Under the pieces are notes generated by a model. The model saw nothing but the letters and a program-made list of their open reading frames with translations. It was not told where the DNA came from and searched no databases. Both the position numbers and the translations under genes were made by a program. Of a stretch of 64,000 nucleotides of DNA, positions 50,987 to 58,827 are shown in pieces; positions within the stretch are counted from its first letter, which is position 1, and the number at the start of each line of letters is the position of its first letter. Origin of the DNA: Actinocrinis sp035653575 (GTDB lineage Bacteria; Actinomycetota; Actinomycetes; Streptomycetales; Catenulisporaceae); NCBI RefSeq assembly GCF_035653575.1, contig NZ_DASRBQ010000056.1, positions 1-64,000 on the forward strand, in the 5' to 3' direction.

Positions 50987-51018
50987 ATCGTGGAAGGTTG
51001 ACGCTGCGTCAAGGTCAA
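50987..51018 (-). promoter_or_regulatory. MerR-type promoter with palindrome in a 20-bp spacer
   Basis: On the minus strand, -35 TTGACC (51013-51018) and -10 CACGAT (50987-50992) are 20 bases apart, longer than the usual 17. The spacer holds a perfect 15-bp palindrome with 7-base arms, TTGACGC-T-GCGTCAA (50998-51012). MerR activators twist such over-spaced promoters into activity, so this fits control of the ABC operon by the MerR gene at 48195. Confidence 0.7.
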
Positions 51019-51166
51019 GCCCGCTTTTTCGCTCCTGCCGAAGGGCTCCGGCCAGCCGTTACGAAACCCGTACGCGCGGCATGTACGGACGCGGATAGAC
51101 TCCGACCGGCTGCTAGGGCGCGGGGCTCAATTCCGTGCTGCGGGGATCATCTTGGGGAGGGACACG

Positions 51167-53977
51167 GTGCACATGCGCCGTTTCGCGGTCGCGTCCGCGT
51201 TGTTGATCATGTCGTCTGCCGCGGTGCCGAGCGCCGCGCACGCGGACACACCCTCCGGCTCAACGCTCTACGTGAGCAGCGGTACGTCGTCGCAGTGCTC
51301 CGACTCGGCGGGCTCCGGAACGCAGGCAACGCCCTACTGCACAATCGAAGCGGCCGTCAACGCCGCCAGCCCCGGCCAGACGGTGTACATCGAGCCCGGC
51401 AGCTACCCCGCGACCACCATCACGCACTCGGGCACCGCGGCGGCACCGATCAACATCGTCGGCGCCCCCGACTACCGCCATGGCTCCTTTCATCAGGCAT
51501 GGATCGGCTATCTGGCAACCGGCGTATCGCTGACCGTCTCCGGTTCGTCGTACCTCAACTTCGAGGACATCGGCGTCGAGACCGGACCGACCGGCACGGT
51601 CTCGGTTTCGGGCAGCTCGCACATCACCTTCGACGACACGACTTTCGGCTACGGCGTCGCCCTCAACGCCCCGCTCGCCGAAATCACCGGTTCCTCGCAG
51701 GCGATCACCATCGGGCATTCGTACCTCGTCGAATCGCATACGCCGGCGGTGGTGGTGAATGGCGGGTCCGCCGGCACGGTGATCAGCACCGACTACCTGA
51801 CTTCGACCGATTCGGTGGCCGTCTCCCTGGACGACGCACCGGGCGCGGTCGTGACCAGCAATACGGTGCGGGCGTACTGCAAGAGCGGCCTCAGCCTGGG
51901 CGCCGCCAGCACGGCCGCGGTGATCGAGAACAACATGTTCACGGACAGCGCCGACGCCTGCCCGAACGGCTCGTCGCCGCAGATCTCCGTCGACCCGGCC
52001 GCGTCGCCGACCGCAACCGAGGACTACAACACCCTCGCCGTCACCGGCACCCAGCCGTATTACGACTGGGGCGGCGCCGATTACGCCACGATCGCGCAGT
52101 TCGCCGCGGCCACCGGCCAGGGCGCGCACGACACCGTGTACAAGAACACTTACACGCCGGTCGACTCGGCGAACAGCGCGGCTCCCGGCGAATCGACCAC
52201 CGACCTGCTGGGCAATCCGCGGATCGACCTCGCCTCCGTCGCGAACACCGGTTCCGGGCCGGAGAGCTACTTCGACCGCGGCGCGTTCGAAATCGTCTCG
52301 CCCTTGCAGAGCGCTGTCTTCCTCGCCTCCGCCAGCCAAGCGCCGACCGGCTCGCCGGTGACCTTCACCGCCAAGGGGTTCACCGGCCTGGCGGACGGGC
52401 TGAGCTACGGCTTCGACTTCGGCGACGGCACGACGCAGACCACGGCGAACAGCTCCCTTTCGCACACTTACACGCAGGTCGGCACGTACACGGCGACGCT
52501 CACCGTCTCCGGCGTCACCGGCGTGATCAAGAAGTCGACGCTTCAGCTCGCGGTCGTGCCGCCCGCGCCGTTCGTCGCCGCCATGTCGGTCGCGGCCGCC
52601 GGCACGATGACCGCGGTCGCCACGAACAAGAGCACCGACGCCTGGGACGTCACCAGCTACACCGTCGACTTCGGGGACGGTTCGACGCCGATGCAGGCCG
52701 CCGTGTCCACGCCCAGCGTGACGCACTCGTATAGGAAGCTGGGCACCTACCCGATCAAGATCACAGCCACCGACTCCCAGGGCAACACCGCCACGACCTC
52801 GCAGCAGTTCACCACCGCGGGCTCGGAGTACAGCGCCTACGGCCCGGTCCGGATCCTCGACACCCGCCACGGCATCGGCGGGGTGACCACGCCGCTCGGC
52901 GCGAACGCGACGCTTCGCCTGAAGATCGGCGGCACCGGAGCGATCCCGGCGAACGTCAGCGCCGTCGCGCTCAACCTCACGGTCACCAACCCCAGCGGCA
53001 CCGGGTACATCACCGCGTACCCGGACGGCCAGGCGAAGCCGCAGACGTCGAACATCGACTACTCGCCCGGCCTGACCAAGGCCAGCAGCGTGCTGGTCGG
53101 CGTCGGCTCCGGCGGCGAGATCGACCTCTACAACGGCAGTTCCGGCACCGCCGACCTGATCGCCGACGTGACCGGTTACTTCACCGCGACCACCGCGGAC
53201 GGCTACACGCCGCTGTATCCCGCTCGCATCCTCGACACCCGCAGCGGACTGGGAACCGGCGGCACCAAGTCGAGTGTCGGCGCGGGCAAGACCCTGACGC
53301 TGACCGTCGCGGGCACCGACTCCGGGTCGCTTCCCGCCAGCGGAGTCAACGCCGTCGCGCTGAACCTGACCGCGGTCAACGAAGCCACCGGCGGATACGT
53401 GACCGCGTACCCCGACGGCGCGGCGACCAGGCCGCTGGCCTCCAGCCTTGACTTCGCGGCCGGCCAGACCGTGCCGAACACGGTCATCGTCCCGGTCGGC
53501 GCCGACGGGAAGATCGACCTCTACAACGGCAGCGGCGGGACGATCGACTTGATCGCGGACGTGCAGGGTTATTTCAGCGCGGGCAGCCTGGACGCCTATC
53601 TCCCGGTCGCGCCGGCCCGCCTTTACGACAGCCGCACTTCAGGCGGGCCGCTGACCAACGGCAACGGCCCCTACCTGCAGCCGCTCGGGCCGAATCCCGC
53701 GATCAACGGCACACAGAGCACGGCGGCGTTCGTGTACAACGTGACCGTCACCCAGCCGACCGGCTCCGGCTTCGCGGTGGTCTACCCCGGTTACGGCCCG
53801 ATCCCGCAGACCTCGAACGTCAACTTCGCGGCCGGCCAGACGAACGCGAACACCGCCATCGCGCAGGCAGGAGCCAACTACACACCGGACAACACGTTCA
53901 CGATCAAGTTCAACGCGCCGTCCGGCAACTCGGCGCAGCTGATCGTGGACCTGTTCGGCTACTTCAGCGCCGAGTAG
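51167..53977 (+). CDS. large secreted protein: beta-helix, two PKD domains and three C-terminal RILDTR repeats
   Basis: This 936-aa exported protein has a signal peptide (RRFAVASALLIMSSAAVPSAAHA), a parallel beta-helix domain (residues 35-375, starting LYVSSGTSSQCSD) and two PKD domains (SYGFDFGDGTTQTT and YTVDFGDGSTPMQAA). Three repeats of about 120 residues at 52830-53190, 53205-53575 and 53590-53977 each open (A/V)R(I/L)(L/Y)D(T/S)R and close with a DxxGYF motif. Such repeats occur in large actinobacterial surface proteins and are thought to bind cell-wall or polysaccharide surfaces. The catalytic activity, if any, is not visible. GTG 51167 has GGAGG six bases upstream; ATG 51173 is less well placed. 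Confidence 0.85.
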   Translation: MHMRRFAVASALLIMSSAAVPSAAHADTPSGSTLYVSSGTSSQCSDSAGSGTQATPYCTIEAAVNAASPGQTVYIEPGSYPATTITHSGTAAAPINIVGAPDYRHGSFHQAWIGYLATGVSLTVSGSSYLNFEDIGVETGPTGTVSVSGSSHITFDDTTFGYGVALNAPLAEITGSSQAITIGHSYLVESHTPAVVVNGGSAGTVISTDYLTSTDSVAVSLDDAPGAVVTSNTVRAYCKSGLSLGAASTAAVIENNMFTDSADACPNGSSPQISVDPAASPTATEDYNTLAVTGTQPYYDWGGADYATIAQFAAATGQGAHDTVYKNTYTPVDSANSAAPGESTTDLLGNPRIDLASVANTGSGPESYFDRGAFEIVSPLQSAVFLASASQAPTGSPVTFTAKGFTGLADGLSYGFDFGDGTTQTTANSSLSHTYTQVGTYTATLTVSGVTGVIKKSTLQLAVVPPAPFVAAMSVAAAGTMTAVATNKSTDAWDVTSYTVDFGDGSTPMQAAVSTPSVTHSYRKLGTYPIKITATDSQGNTATTSQQFTTAGSEYSAYGPVRILDTRHGIGGVTTPLGANATLRLKIGGTGAIPANVSAVALNLTVTNPSGTGYITAYPDGQAKPQTSNIDYSPGLTKASSVLVGVGSGGEIDLYNGSSGTADLIADVTGYFTATTADGYTPLYPARILDTRSGLGTGGTKSSVGAGKTLTLTVAGTDSGSLPASGVNAVALNLTAVNEATGGYVTAYPDGAATRPLASSLDFAAGQTVPNTVIVPVGADGKIDLYNGSGGTIDLIADVQGYFSAGSLDAYLPVAPARLYDSRTSGGPLTNGNGPYLQPLGPNPAINGTQSTAAFVYNVTVTQPTGSGFAVVYPGYGPIPQTSNVNFAAGQTNANTAIAQAGANYTPDNTFTIKFNAPSGNSAQLIVDLFGYFSAE

Positions 53978-53986
53978 GCCGCGCCG

Positions 53987-54418
53987 CTACCGCTCAAGGT
54001 TCTGCTTGAGCCGATCGAGCGCGCCGACCTCGACCCGCATCTGCTTGGCGATCCGGCCCGCCATCAGCCGCGCCATGCCCTTCGGCTCCAGGTCCAGGCT
54101 GAAGGTGACGCTCGTGCGGTCCGGTCCGTCCTCGGCCAGCGCGAACCGGCCGGCCGGGCGCGCCGGGCCGGCGATCACCTGGAACTCATAGCGGGTCGGC
54201 GGCTGGTAGGCGGTGATGCGGTAGTCTCCGCGCATCTTCATCCCGCCGGGGCCGCGCAGCACCTGACGGATCGTCGCGCCCTCGCCACCTTCCGGCGAGA
54301 CGCGCCTGATCTCGACGACGCCCGGGCGCCAGGCCGGGTCGTTCTCCTCGTCCGCGAGGTATGCGAAGACCTGGTCGATCGGCCGGTCGACGGTGACGGT
54401 GTGCTCCTCGTGTGGCAT
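53987..54418 (-). CDS. SRPBCC family protein
   Basis: This 143-aa START-like domain opens HEEHTVTVDRPIDQVFAYLADEENDPAWRPGVVEIRRV, with the helix-grip centre (YRITAYQPPTRYEFQVIAG) and the C-terminal helix GRIAKQMRVEVGALDRLKQNL. The role is unknown, probably hydrophobic ligand binding. GAGGAG precedes ATG 54418. It is followed after 24 bases by the FMN reductase gene on the same strand, so both are likely co-transcribed from the 55010 side. Confidence 0.85.
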   Translation of the reverse strand: MPHEEHTVTVDRPIDQVFAYLADEENDPAWRPGVVEIRRVSPEGGEGATIRQVLRGPGGMKMRGDYRITAYQPPTRYEFQVIAGPARPAGRFALAEDGPDRTSVTFSLDLEPKGMARLMAGRIAKQMRVEVGALDRLKQNLER

Positions 54419-54442
54419 GGCGGTCTCCTCTCCCCTCCCATC

Positions 54443-55009
54443 TCAGCGGGTGGAGCCCAATCTGGCCACCCAGCGGGCCAACTGGTCGAGCAAGGCCGCG
54501 GCGCTGTTGTCGAGTGCCTCGTTCGCCGTGAACCGGCCCTCGACGGTGACGCGCTCGCCGATCTGCGGGATGTTGACCTGGATCGGCATCGGGATCATGC
54601 CGAGCACCGAGACCACCTGGATCAGCATCTCCACCGCGCGGGTGCCGGCCGCGATGCCGCCGTAGCTCACGAAGCCGACCGGCTTGTCCGTCCACTCGTG
54701 GTTGAGGTAGTCGATCGCGTTCTTGATCGCGGCGTTGTAGCCGTGGTTGTACTCGGGCACGACGAAGACATATGCGTCTCCGGCACCGATCCGCCGGCTC
54801 CAGGCCTTGGTGTGTTCGTGCTCGTATTCGGCGAACCGCGGGTGCCTCGGCTCGTCGAGCAGCGGCAGGTTCACCTCGGCCAGGTCGATCAGCTCGACCT
54901 GGAATCCGCCGTGCTTCGCCGCGTGCGCGTGGAACCAGTCGGCGACCGGCTTCCCGACCCGGCCCGGCCGGGTGCTGCCGATGATGATCTGCAACGTGGG
55001 CTTCACCAT
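54443..55009 (-). CDS. NADPH-dependent FMN reductase
   Basis: This 188-aa flavodoxin-fold reductase starts LQIIIGSTRPGRVGKPVADWF (phosphate-binding loop), with the FMN loop VVPEYNHGYNAAIKNAIDYL and the active-site region VGFVSYGGIAAGTRAVEML. Such enzymes reduce FMN or quinone-like compounds. ATG 55009 has a weak upstream site. It is probably the first gene of an operon with the SRPBCC protein. Substrate and partner are unknown. Confidence 0.92.
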   Translation of the reverse strand: MVKPTLQIIIGSTRPGRVGKPVADWFHAHAAKHGGFQVELIDLAEVNLPLLDEPRHPRFAEYEHEHTKAWSRRIGAGDAYVFVVPEYNHGYNAAIKNAIDYLNHEWTDKPVGFVSYGGIAAGTRAVEMLIQVVSVLGMIPMPIQVNIPQIGERVTVEGRFTANEALDNSAAALLDQLARWVARLGSTR

Positions 55010-55175
55010 GCCCCAACGCTAGTGGGTCACCCGCCCGGCGCCGCGCCGGTGAACCAGCCGCGCCGAGGATCCGTTCCCGTTGCGTCACGCAGAGCGCGAA
55101 CCGGTTCGGGCACGACTTCACCTTCGTCAGCGGATCACCGCCAACGACAGCGCCTTCTGTCCAAGGAGAGCACTC

Positions 55176-56306
55176 ATGGCACGACGACGAACGCTGCACC
55201 CTGCCCGACTCGCGGCCACCGCACTCACCGGCACCGCGCTCGCCTTCGCGGCGACCGTGCCGCCCGCGTCAGCGCAGGCCGCCGGCTCGGCCTCACCCGT
55301 CGACACCACCATCACGCAGATCGCGTCCACCGTCCCGGCCAACGGCGACGTGAACCCGTACGGCGTGGCCGTGGTCCCGGAATCGACCGGCGCGCTGCAC
55401 GAGGGCAACGTGCTGGTCAGCAACTTCAACGCGGCATCGAATCTGCAAGGCACCGGCACCACCATCGTGCAGGTCTGGCCGAACGGCCAGGTCAGCACCT
55501 TCGCACAGATCAGCGCGGCCCACCTGCCCGGGGCCTGCCCCGGCGGCATCGGCCTGACCACCGCGCTGGTCGCGCTGCGGTCCGGCTGGGTCGTCGTCGG
55601 CTCGCTGCCCACCGCGGACGGCAGCGGCGCCACCGCGAAGGCCGGCTGTCTGCTGGTGCTCGACGCGCACGGCTTCGTGCGCGAGACGCTGTCCGGGTAC
55701 GGCATCAACGGCCCGTGGGACATGACCGCGCTGGACGGCGGCTCCTTCGCGGAGCTCTTCGTCAGCAACGTGCTCAACGGCACGGTCGCGGCGAACGGCG
55801 CGACCGTCGATCACGGCACTGTGCTGCGGCTCGGGCTGGCGATCCCGGCCGGGCACGCGCCGCGGGTGGTGTCGCACACCGTCATCGGCTCCGGGTTCGG
55901 CGAGCACACCGACCCGGCCGCGCTGGTGGTCGGGCCGACCGGGCTCGGTCTGGCCGCGAACGGCACGCTGTACGTCGCGGACAGCGTCGGCAACCGGATC
56001 GCCGCGATCCCGAACGCGCCGTGGCGCGACGAGAGCGCAGGCACCGGACGGACCGTCACCTGGGGTGGGGCGCTCAACACGCCGCTCGGCCTCGCCGTGG
56101 CCCCGGGCGGCGACATCTTGACCGTGAACGCGGGAGACGGCTTCCTCGTGGCGACGACGCCTTCGGGCAAGCAGGTGCAGACCGTGCAGCTCGACTCTTC
56201 CGGCGACCCGGCGGGAGCAGGAGCGTTGTTCGGCCTGGCCACCGTGCACAACGACGACGTCTACTTCGTGGACGACGCCGCGAACACGCTCAACCTGCTG
56301 CACTGA
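55176..56306 (+). CDS. secreted NHL-like beta-propeller protein
   Basis: This 376-aa protein has a signal peptide (LAATALTGTALAFAATVPPASAQAA) and then repeats of about 45 residues with NPYGVAVVPEST, NVLVSNFNAASNLQGTGTTIVQVWPNGQVS, GTLYVADSVGNRIAAIPNAP and GDGFLVATTPSGKQVQ, a six-bladed NHL/SMP-30-like propeller. It probably binds ligand or protein outside the cell; no catalytic site is visible. AAGGAGAG upstream fixes ATG 55176 (the frame is open from 55080). The 5' end lies 166 bases from the divergent FMN reductase. Confidence 0.85.
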   Translation: MARRRTLHPARLAATALTGTALAFAATVPPASAQAAGSASPVDTTITQIASTVPANGDVNPYGVAVVPESTGALHEGNVLVSNFNAASNLQGTGTTIVQVWPNGQVSTFAQISAAHLPGACPGGIGLTTALVALRSGWVVVGSLPTADGSGATAKAGCLLVLDAHGFVRETLSGYGINGPWDMTALDGGSFAELFVSNVLNGTVAANGATVDHGTVLRLGLAIPAGHAPRVVSHTVIGSGFGEHTDPAALVVGPTGLGLAANGTLYVADSVGNRIAAIPNAPWRDESAGTGRTVTWGGALNTPLGLAVAPGGDILTVNAGDGFLVATTPSGKQVQTVQLDSSGDPAGAGALFGLATVHNDDVYFVDDAANTLNLLH

Positions 56307-56484
56307 ACCGGAAGCACCGCAATACGGGGACGAATCCGATTCGAGGGAATACCTGAATCAGGGGCACACCTGAAACGGTGTCACCCCACGCAGCGCCGTG
56401 AGGCATGGTCGCGCCTCGCGGCGCTGCCGTGTCTTTGGTCCGGCCCCGTTTGATGAAACGGTGCCGATCGATACCGCGCGGCAG

Positions 56485-57072
56485 TCACCGGGCCCGCAGG
56501 CCGTCGAGGGCGATGTCGAGCACCCGCTCCATCTGGCCCTCCTCGGTGAACGTGGCCATCGTGATGCCGCTGACCATCCGCAGCACGTCCTCGAAGGTCA
56601 CGTCGGTGCGCACCGCCCCGGCGTCCTGAGCCCGCGTCAGCAGCGGCTCCCCTTCGGCGAACAGCGCCTGGCGGCATTGGCCGAACACCTCGGTTGGCGC
56701 GCCCAAGGCCGCGGTCAGCTGTTCGGCGAGCGCCCGCTTGGTGCCCACGTATCCGACGTACCGGTGCAGCCAGCCCACCAGCGCATCCCACGGCGGCAGC
56801 ACCTCGGTGAGCTCGCGCGCGCTGCGGCAGAGCTCCTCGACCTGCTCGACGTAGATGCCCTCAAGCAGCGCCGGCCGGTTCGGGAAGTGCCGGTAGAGCG
56901 TCCCGATGCCGACGTGCGCGCGCCTGGCGATCTCCTCGAGGGTGACCGCCGAGTCCTCGGCGAACGCGTCCCGCGCCACCGCGAGCAGCTTCTCGTAGTT
57001 GCGTCGTGCGTCGGCACGCTGCGGACGGCGCCCGGGGACGATCGTCACCGCCCCGGCATCCGCGCTGGTCAT
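56485..57072 (-). CDS. TetR-family regulator of the adjacent MFS exporter
   Basis: This 195-aa repressor has the HTH NYEKLLAVARDAFAEDSAVTLEEIARRAHVGIGTLYRHFPNRPALLEGIYVEQV at residues 25-78, then an all-helical ligand domain with a C-terminal TEEGQMERVLDIALDGL. ATG 57072 is preceded by AAAGGGG. It is divergent from the MFS exporter, and their shared 109-bp region carries two palindromes that are good candidate operators. The ligand is probably the exported drug. Confidence 0.92.
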   Translation of the reverse strand: MTSADAGAVTIVPGRRPQRADARRNYEKLLAVARDAFAEDSAVTLEEIARRAHVGIGTLYRHFPNRPALLEGIYVEQVEELCRSARELTEVLPPWDALVGWLHRYVGYVGTKRALAEQLTAALGAPTEVFGQCRQALFAEGEPLLTRAQDAGAVRTDVTFEDVLRMVSGITMATFTEEGQMERVLDIALDGLRAR

Positions 57073-57093
57073 GGCCCAGTTCCCCTTTCCGGC

Positions 57094-57122
57094 TTGCTAA
57101 GTGGAGGGCACCTCCGTATAGT
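57094..57122 (+). promoter_or_regulatory. promoter of the MFS exporter
   Basis: TTGCTA (57094-57099) and TATAGT (57117-57122) are 17 bases apart on the plus strand. The first operator palindrome lies inside the spacer and the second directly downstream, so TetR binding would block it. Confidence 0.65.
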
Positions 57123-57138
57123 TCTGGAGGGCGCCTCC
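57103..57138. promoter_or_regulatory. twin palindromic TetR operators
   Basis: GGAGG-GCA-CCTCC (57103-57115) and GGAGG-GCG-CCTCC (57126-57138) are 13-base palindromes with identical arms, 23 bases apart (about two helical turns), so two dimers could bind the same face of the DNA between the divergent genes. Confidence 0.7.
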
Positions 57139-57181
57139 ACTTTACCACTCGTCGAGCTCCCTCCGAAAGGCTCGCCGCATC

Positions 57182-58687
57182 ATGCCATCTGCTTCTTCCC
57201 TGTTAACCCGTCCGGCAGCCCGGCATTCCATAGGCCGGACCCCGGACCTGCGCACCGGGCGCGGCACCCCCTCGCCGCTGGTCATGGCGATCATCCTGAC
57301 CAGCCAGCTGATGATCGTGCTGGACGCCTCCGTCATCATCAGCGCGCTGCCTAAGATCCACGACGCCTTCGGCTTCTCGCCGACGAGCCTGTCCTGGGTG
57401 CAGAACGCCTATACCCTCGCCTTCGGTGGCCTGCTGCTGTTCGGCGCCCGAGTCGGCGACATCCTCGGCCGCAGGCGCGTCTACCTCGGCGGCATCGCCC
57501 TGTTCACTCTCGCTTCGCTGCTCGGCGGCCTCGCCCCGAACGGCGCCTGGCTGCTGACCACCCGTGCGATCCAGGGCCTGGCCGCGGCCATCGCCGCGCC
57601 GTCCACGCTCGCCCTGCTGATGATGAGCTTCCAGGGCGCCCGCGAGCGGATGCGCGCCATCTCGCTCTACGCCGCCGCCTCCAGCGGTGGAGCCAGCGTC
57701 GGCCTCGTGCTCGGCGGCCTGCTCACCGACCTGGCCTCGTGGCGCTGGGGACTGTTCATCAATGTGCCGATCGGGATCGCGCTGGTGCTGCTGGCCCCGC
57801 GCTACCTGCCGGAGACCGAGCGCAACCCGGGCCGCTTCGACCTGGTCGGCGCGGTCAGCTCCACCCTGGGCATGACCGCCCTCGTGTACGGCTTCGTGCG
57901 GGCAGGCTCCTCCGGCTGGACCGACCACGCGACGCTCGCCTCGTTCGCCGGCGCGGTACTGCTGTTGGCCGGATTCGTGCTGGTCGAGCTGCGCGCGCCG
58001 CAGCCGATCATGCCGCTGCGCCTGTTCGCCAGCCGCGAGCGCTCCGGAGCGTATGTCGCGCGGCTGTTCACCGTGGGCGGCATGTTCGCCTACTTCTTCT
58101 TCCAGACCCAGTTCCTCCAAGAGGTGCGCGACTACAGCGCGCTGAAGGCCGGATTCGCGTTCCTGCCGATGACCGCGGTGCTGTTCGCCACCTCGCGCCT
58201 GGTGCCAAAGGTCGCCGGCGCGGTGAGCAGCGGCAGGCTGCTGATCACCGGCCTGTCGGTGGCGCTGATCGCGATGGCCTGGACCTGCCGGCTGTCCGCG
58301 GACACACAGTACTTCCCGCGTATCGCGCTGCCGATGATGCTGCTCGGCCTCGGTATGGGCATCGCGTTCATCCCGCTGACCTCTTCCGGCATCGCCGGGG
58401 TCGACCCGAAGGACAGCGGCGCGGCCTCTGGTCTGGTCAACGCCTTCCACCAGGTCGGTGGATCGCTCGGACTCGGGGTTCTGGTCACCGTGTTCGGCAC
58501 CGCGGCCCGCAACGCCGCCGGGCAGCACAGCGCCGGCGTCCCGGCCGCGCTGGCCGCCAAGCAGCATCTGGCCCATGCGATCTCCGCGGCGCTCACCGGC
58601 TCGGTCGTGTTCCTCGCGGTGGCCTTGGTCATCGTGCTGGTGACGGCGCCCGGCATCTTCCGCAAGCCGCAGCCTTCCGTGAGGTGA
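57182..58687 (+). CDS. MFS drug exporter, DHA2 family
   Basis: This 501-aa exporter has 14 predicted helices. It shows MIVLDASVIISALPKI (D1 motif), GARVGDILGRRRVYLGG (motif A), RAIQGLAAAIAAPSTL and ASSGGASVGLVLGGLL (motif C), and a GSLGLGVLVTVFGTAARNAAG segment near the end. It would pump a toxic compound with proton exchange. GAAAGG lies about 11 bases before ATG 57182. It is divergent from and probably repressed by the TetR protein at 56485. Confidence 0.93.
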   Translation: MPSASSLLTRPAARHSIGRTPDLRTGRGTPSPLVMAIILTSQLMIVLDASVIISALPKIHDAFGFSPTSLSWVQNAYTLAFGGLLLFGARVGDILGRRRVYLGGIALFTLASLLGGLAPNGAWLLTTRAIQGLAAAIAAPSTLALLMMSFQGARERMRAISLYAAASSGGASVGLVLGGLLTDLASWRWGLFINVPIGIALVLLAPRYLPETERNPGRFDLVGAVSSTLGMTALVYGFVRAGSSGWTDHATLASFAGAVLLLAGFVLVELRAPQPIMPLRLFASRERSGAYVARLFTVGGMFAYFFFQTQFLQEVRDYSALKAGFAFLPMTAVLFATSRLVPKVAGAVSSGRLLITGLSVALIAMAWTCRLSADTQYFPRIALPMMLLGLGMGIAFIPLTSSGIAGVDPKDSGAASGLVNAFHQVGGSLGLGVLVTVFGTAARNAAGQHSAGVPAALAAKQHLAHAISAALTGSVVFLAVALVIVLVTAPGIFRKPQPSVR

Positions 58688-58765
58688 CCATGCGCGGTGC
58701 AGCTTGCACGCACGGGCCGCTGCACACAAAGGAAGACGAACCAGCACCCGGCTGCAACAACGAGC

Positions 58766-58806
58766 GCGCCCCCGGCTTACCGCACTCAGCGGCAGGCCGG
58801 GGGCGC
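58766..58806. terminator. hairpin between the MFS exporter and the convergent GH55-like gene
   Basis: Perfect 11-bp arms (58766-58776 and 58796-58806) enclose 19 bases that can form a small inner stem. It lies between two convergent gene ends, 79 bases past the MFS stop. A short T-containing tail (TGCTTATT) follows. Confidence 0.7.
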
Positions 58807-58827
58807 TGCTTATTCACCTAATGCAGC

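Noticed and set aside
57203..58747. 514-codon minus-strand frame opposite the MFS exporter
   Set aside because: Low-complexity Glu/Gly/Arg composition opposite a well-formed transporter; a GC shadow.
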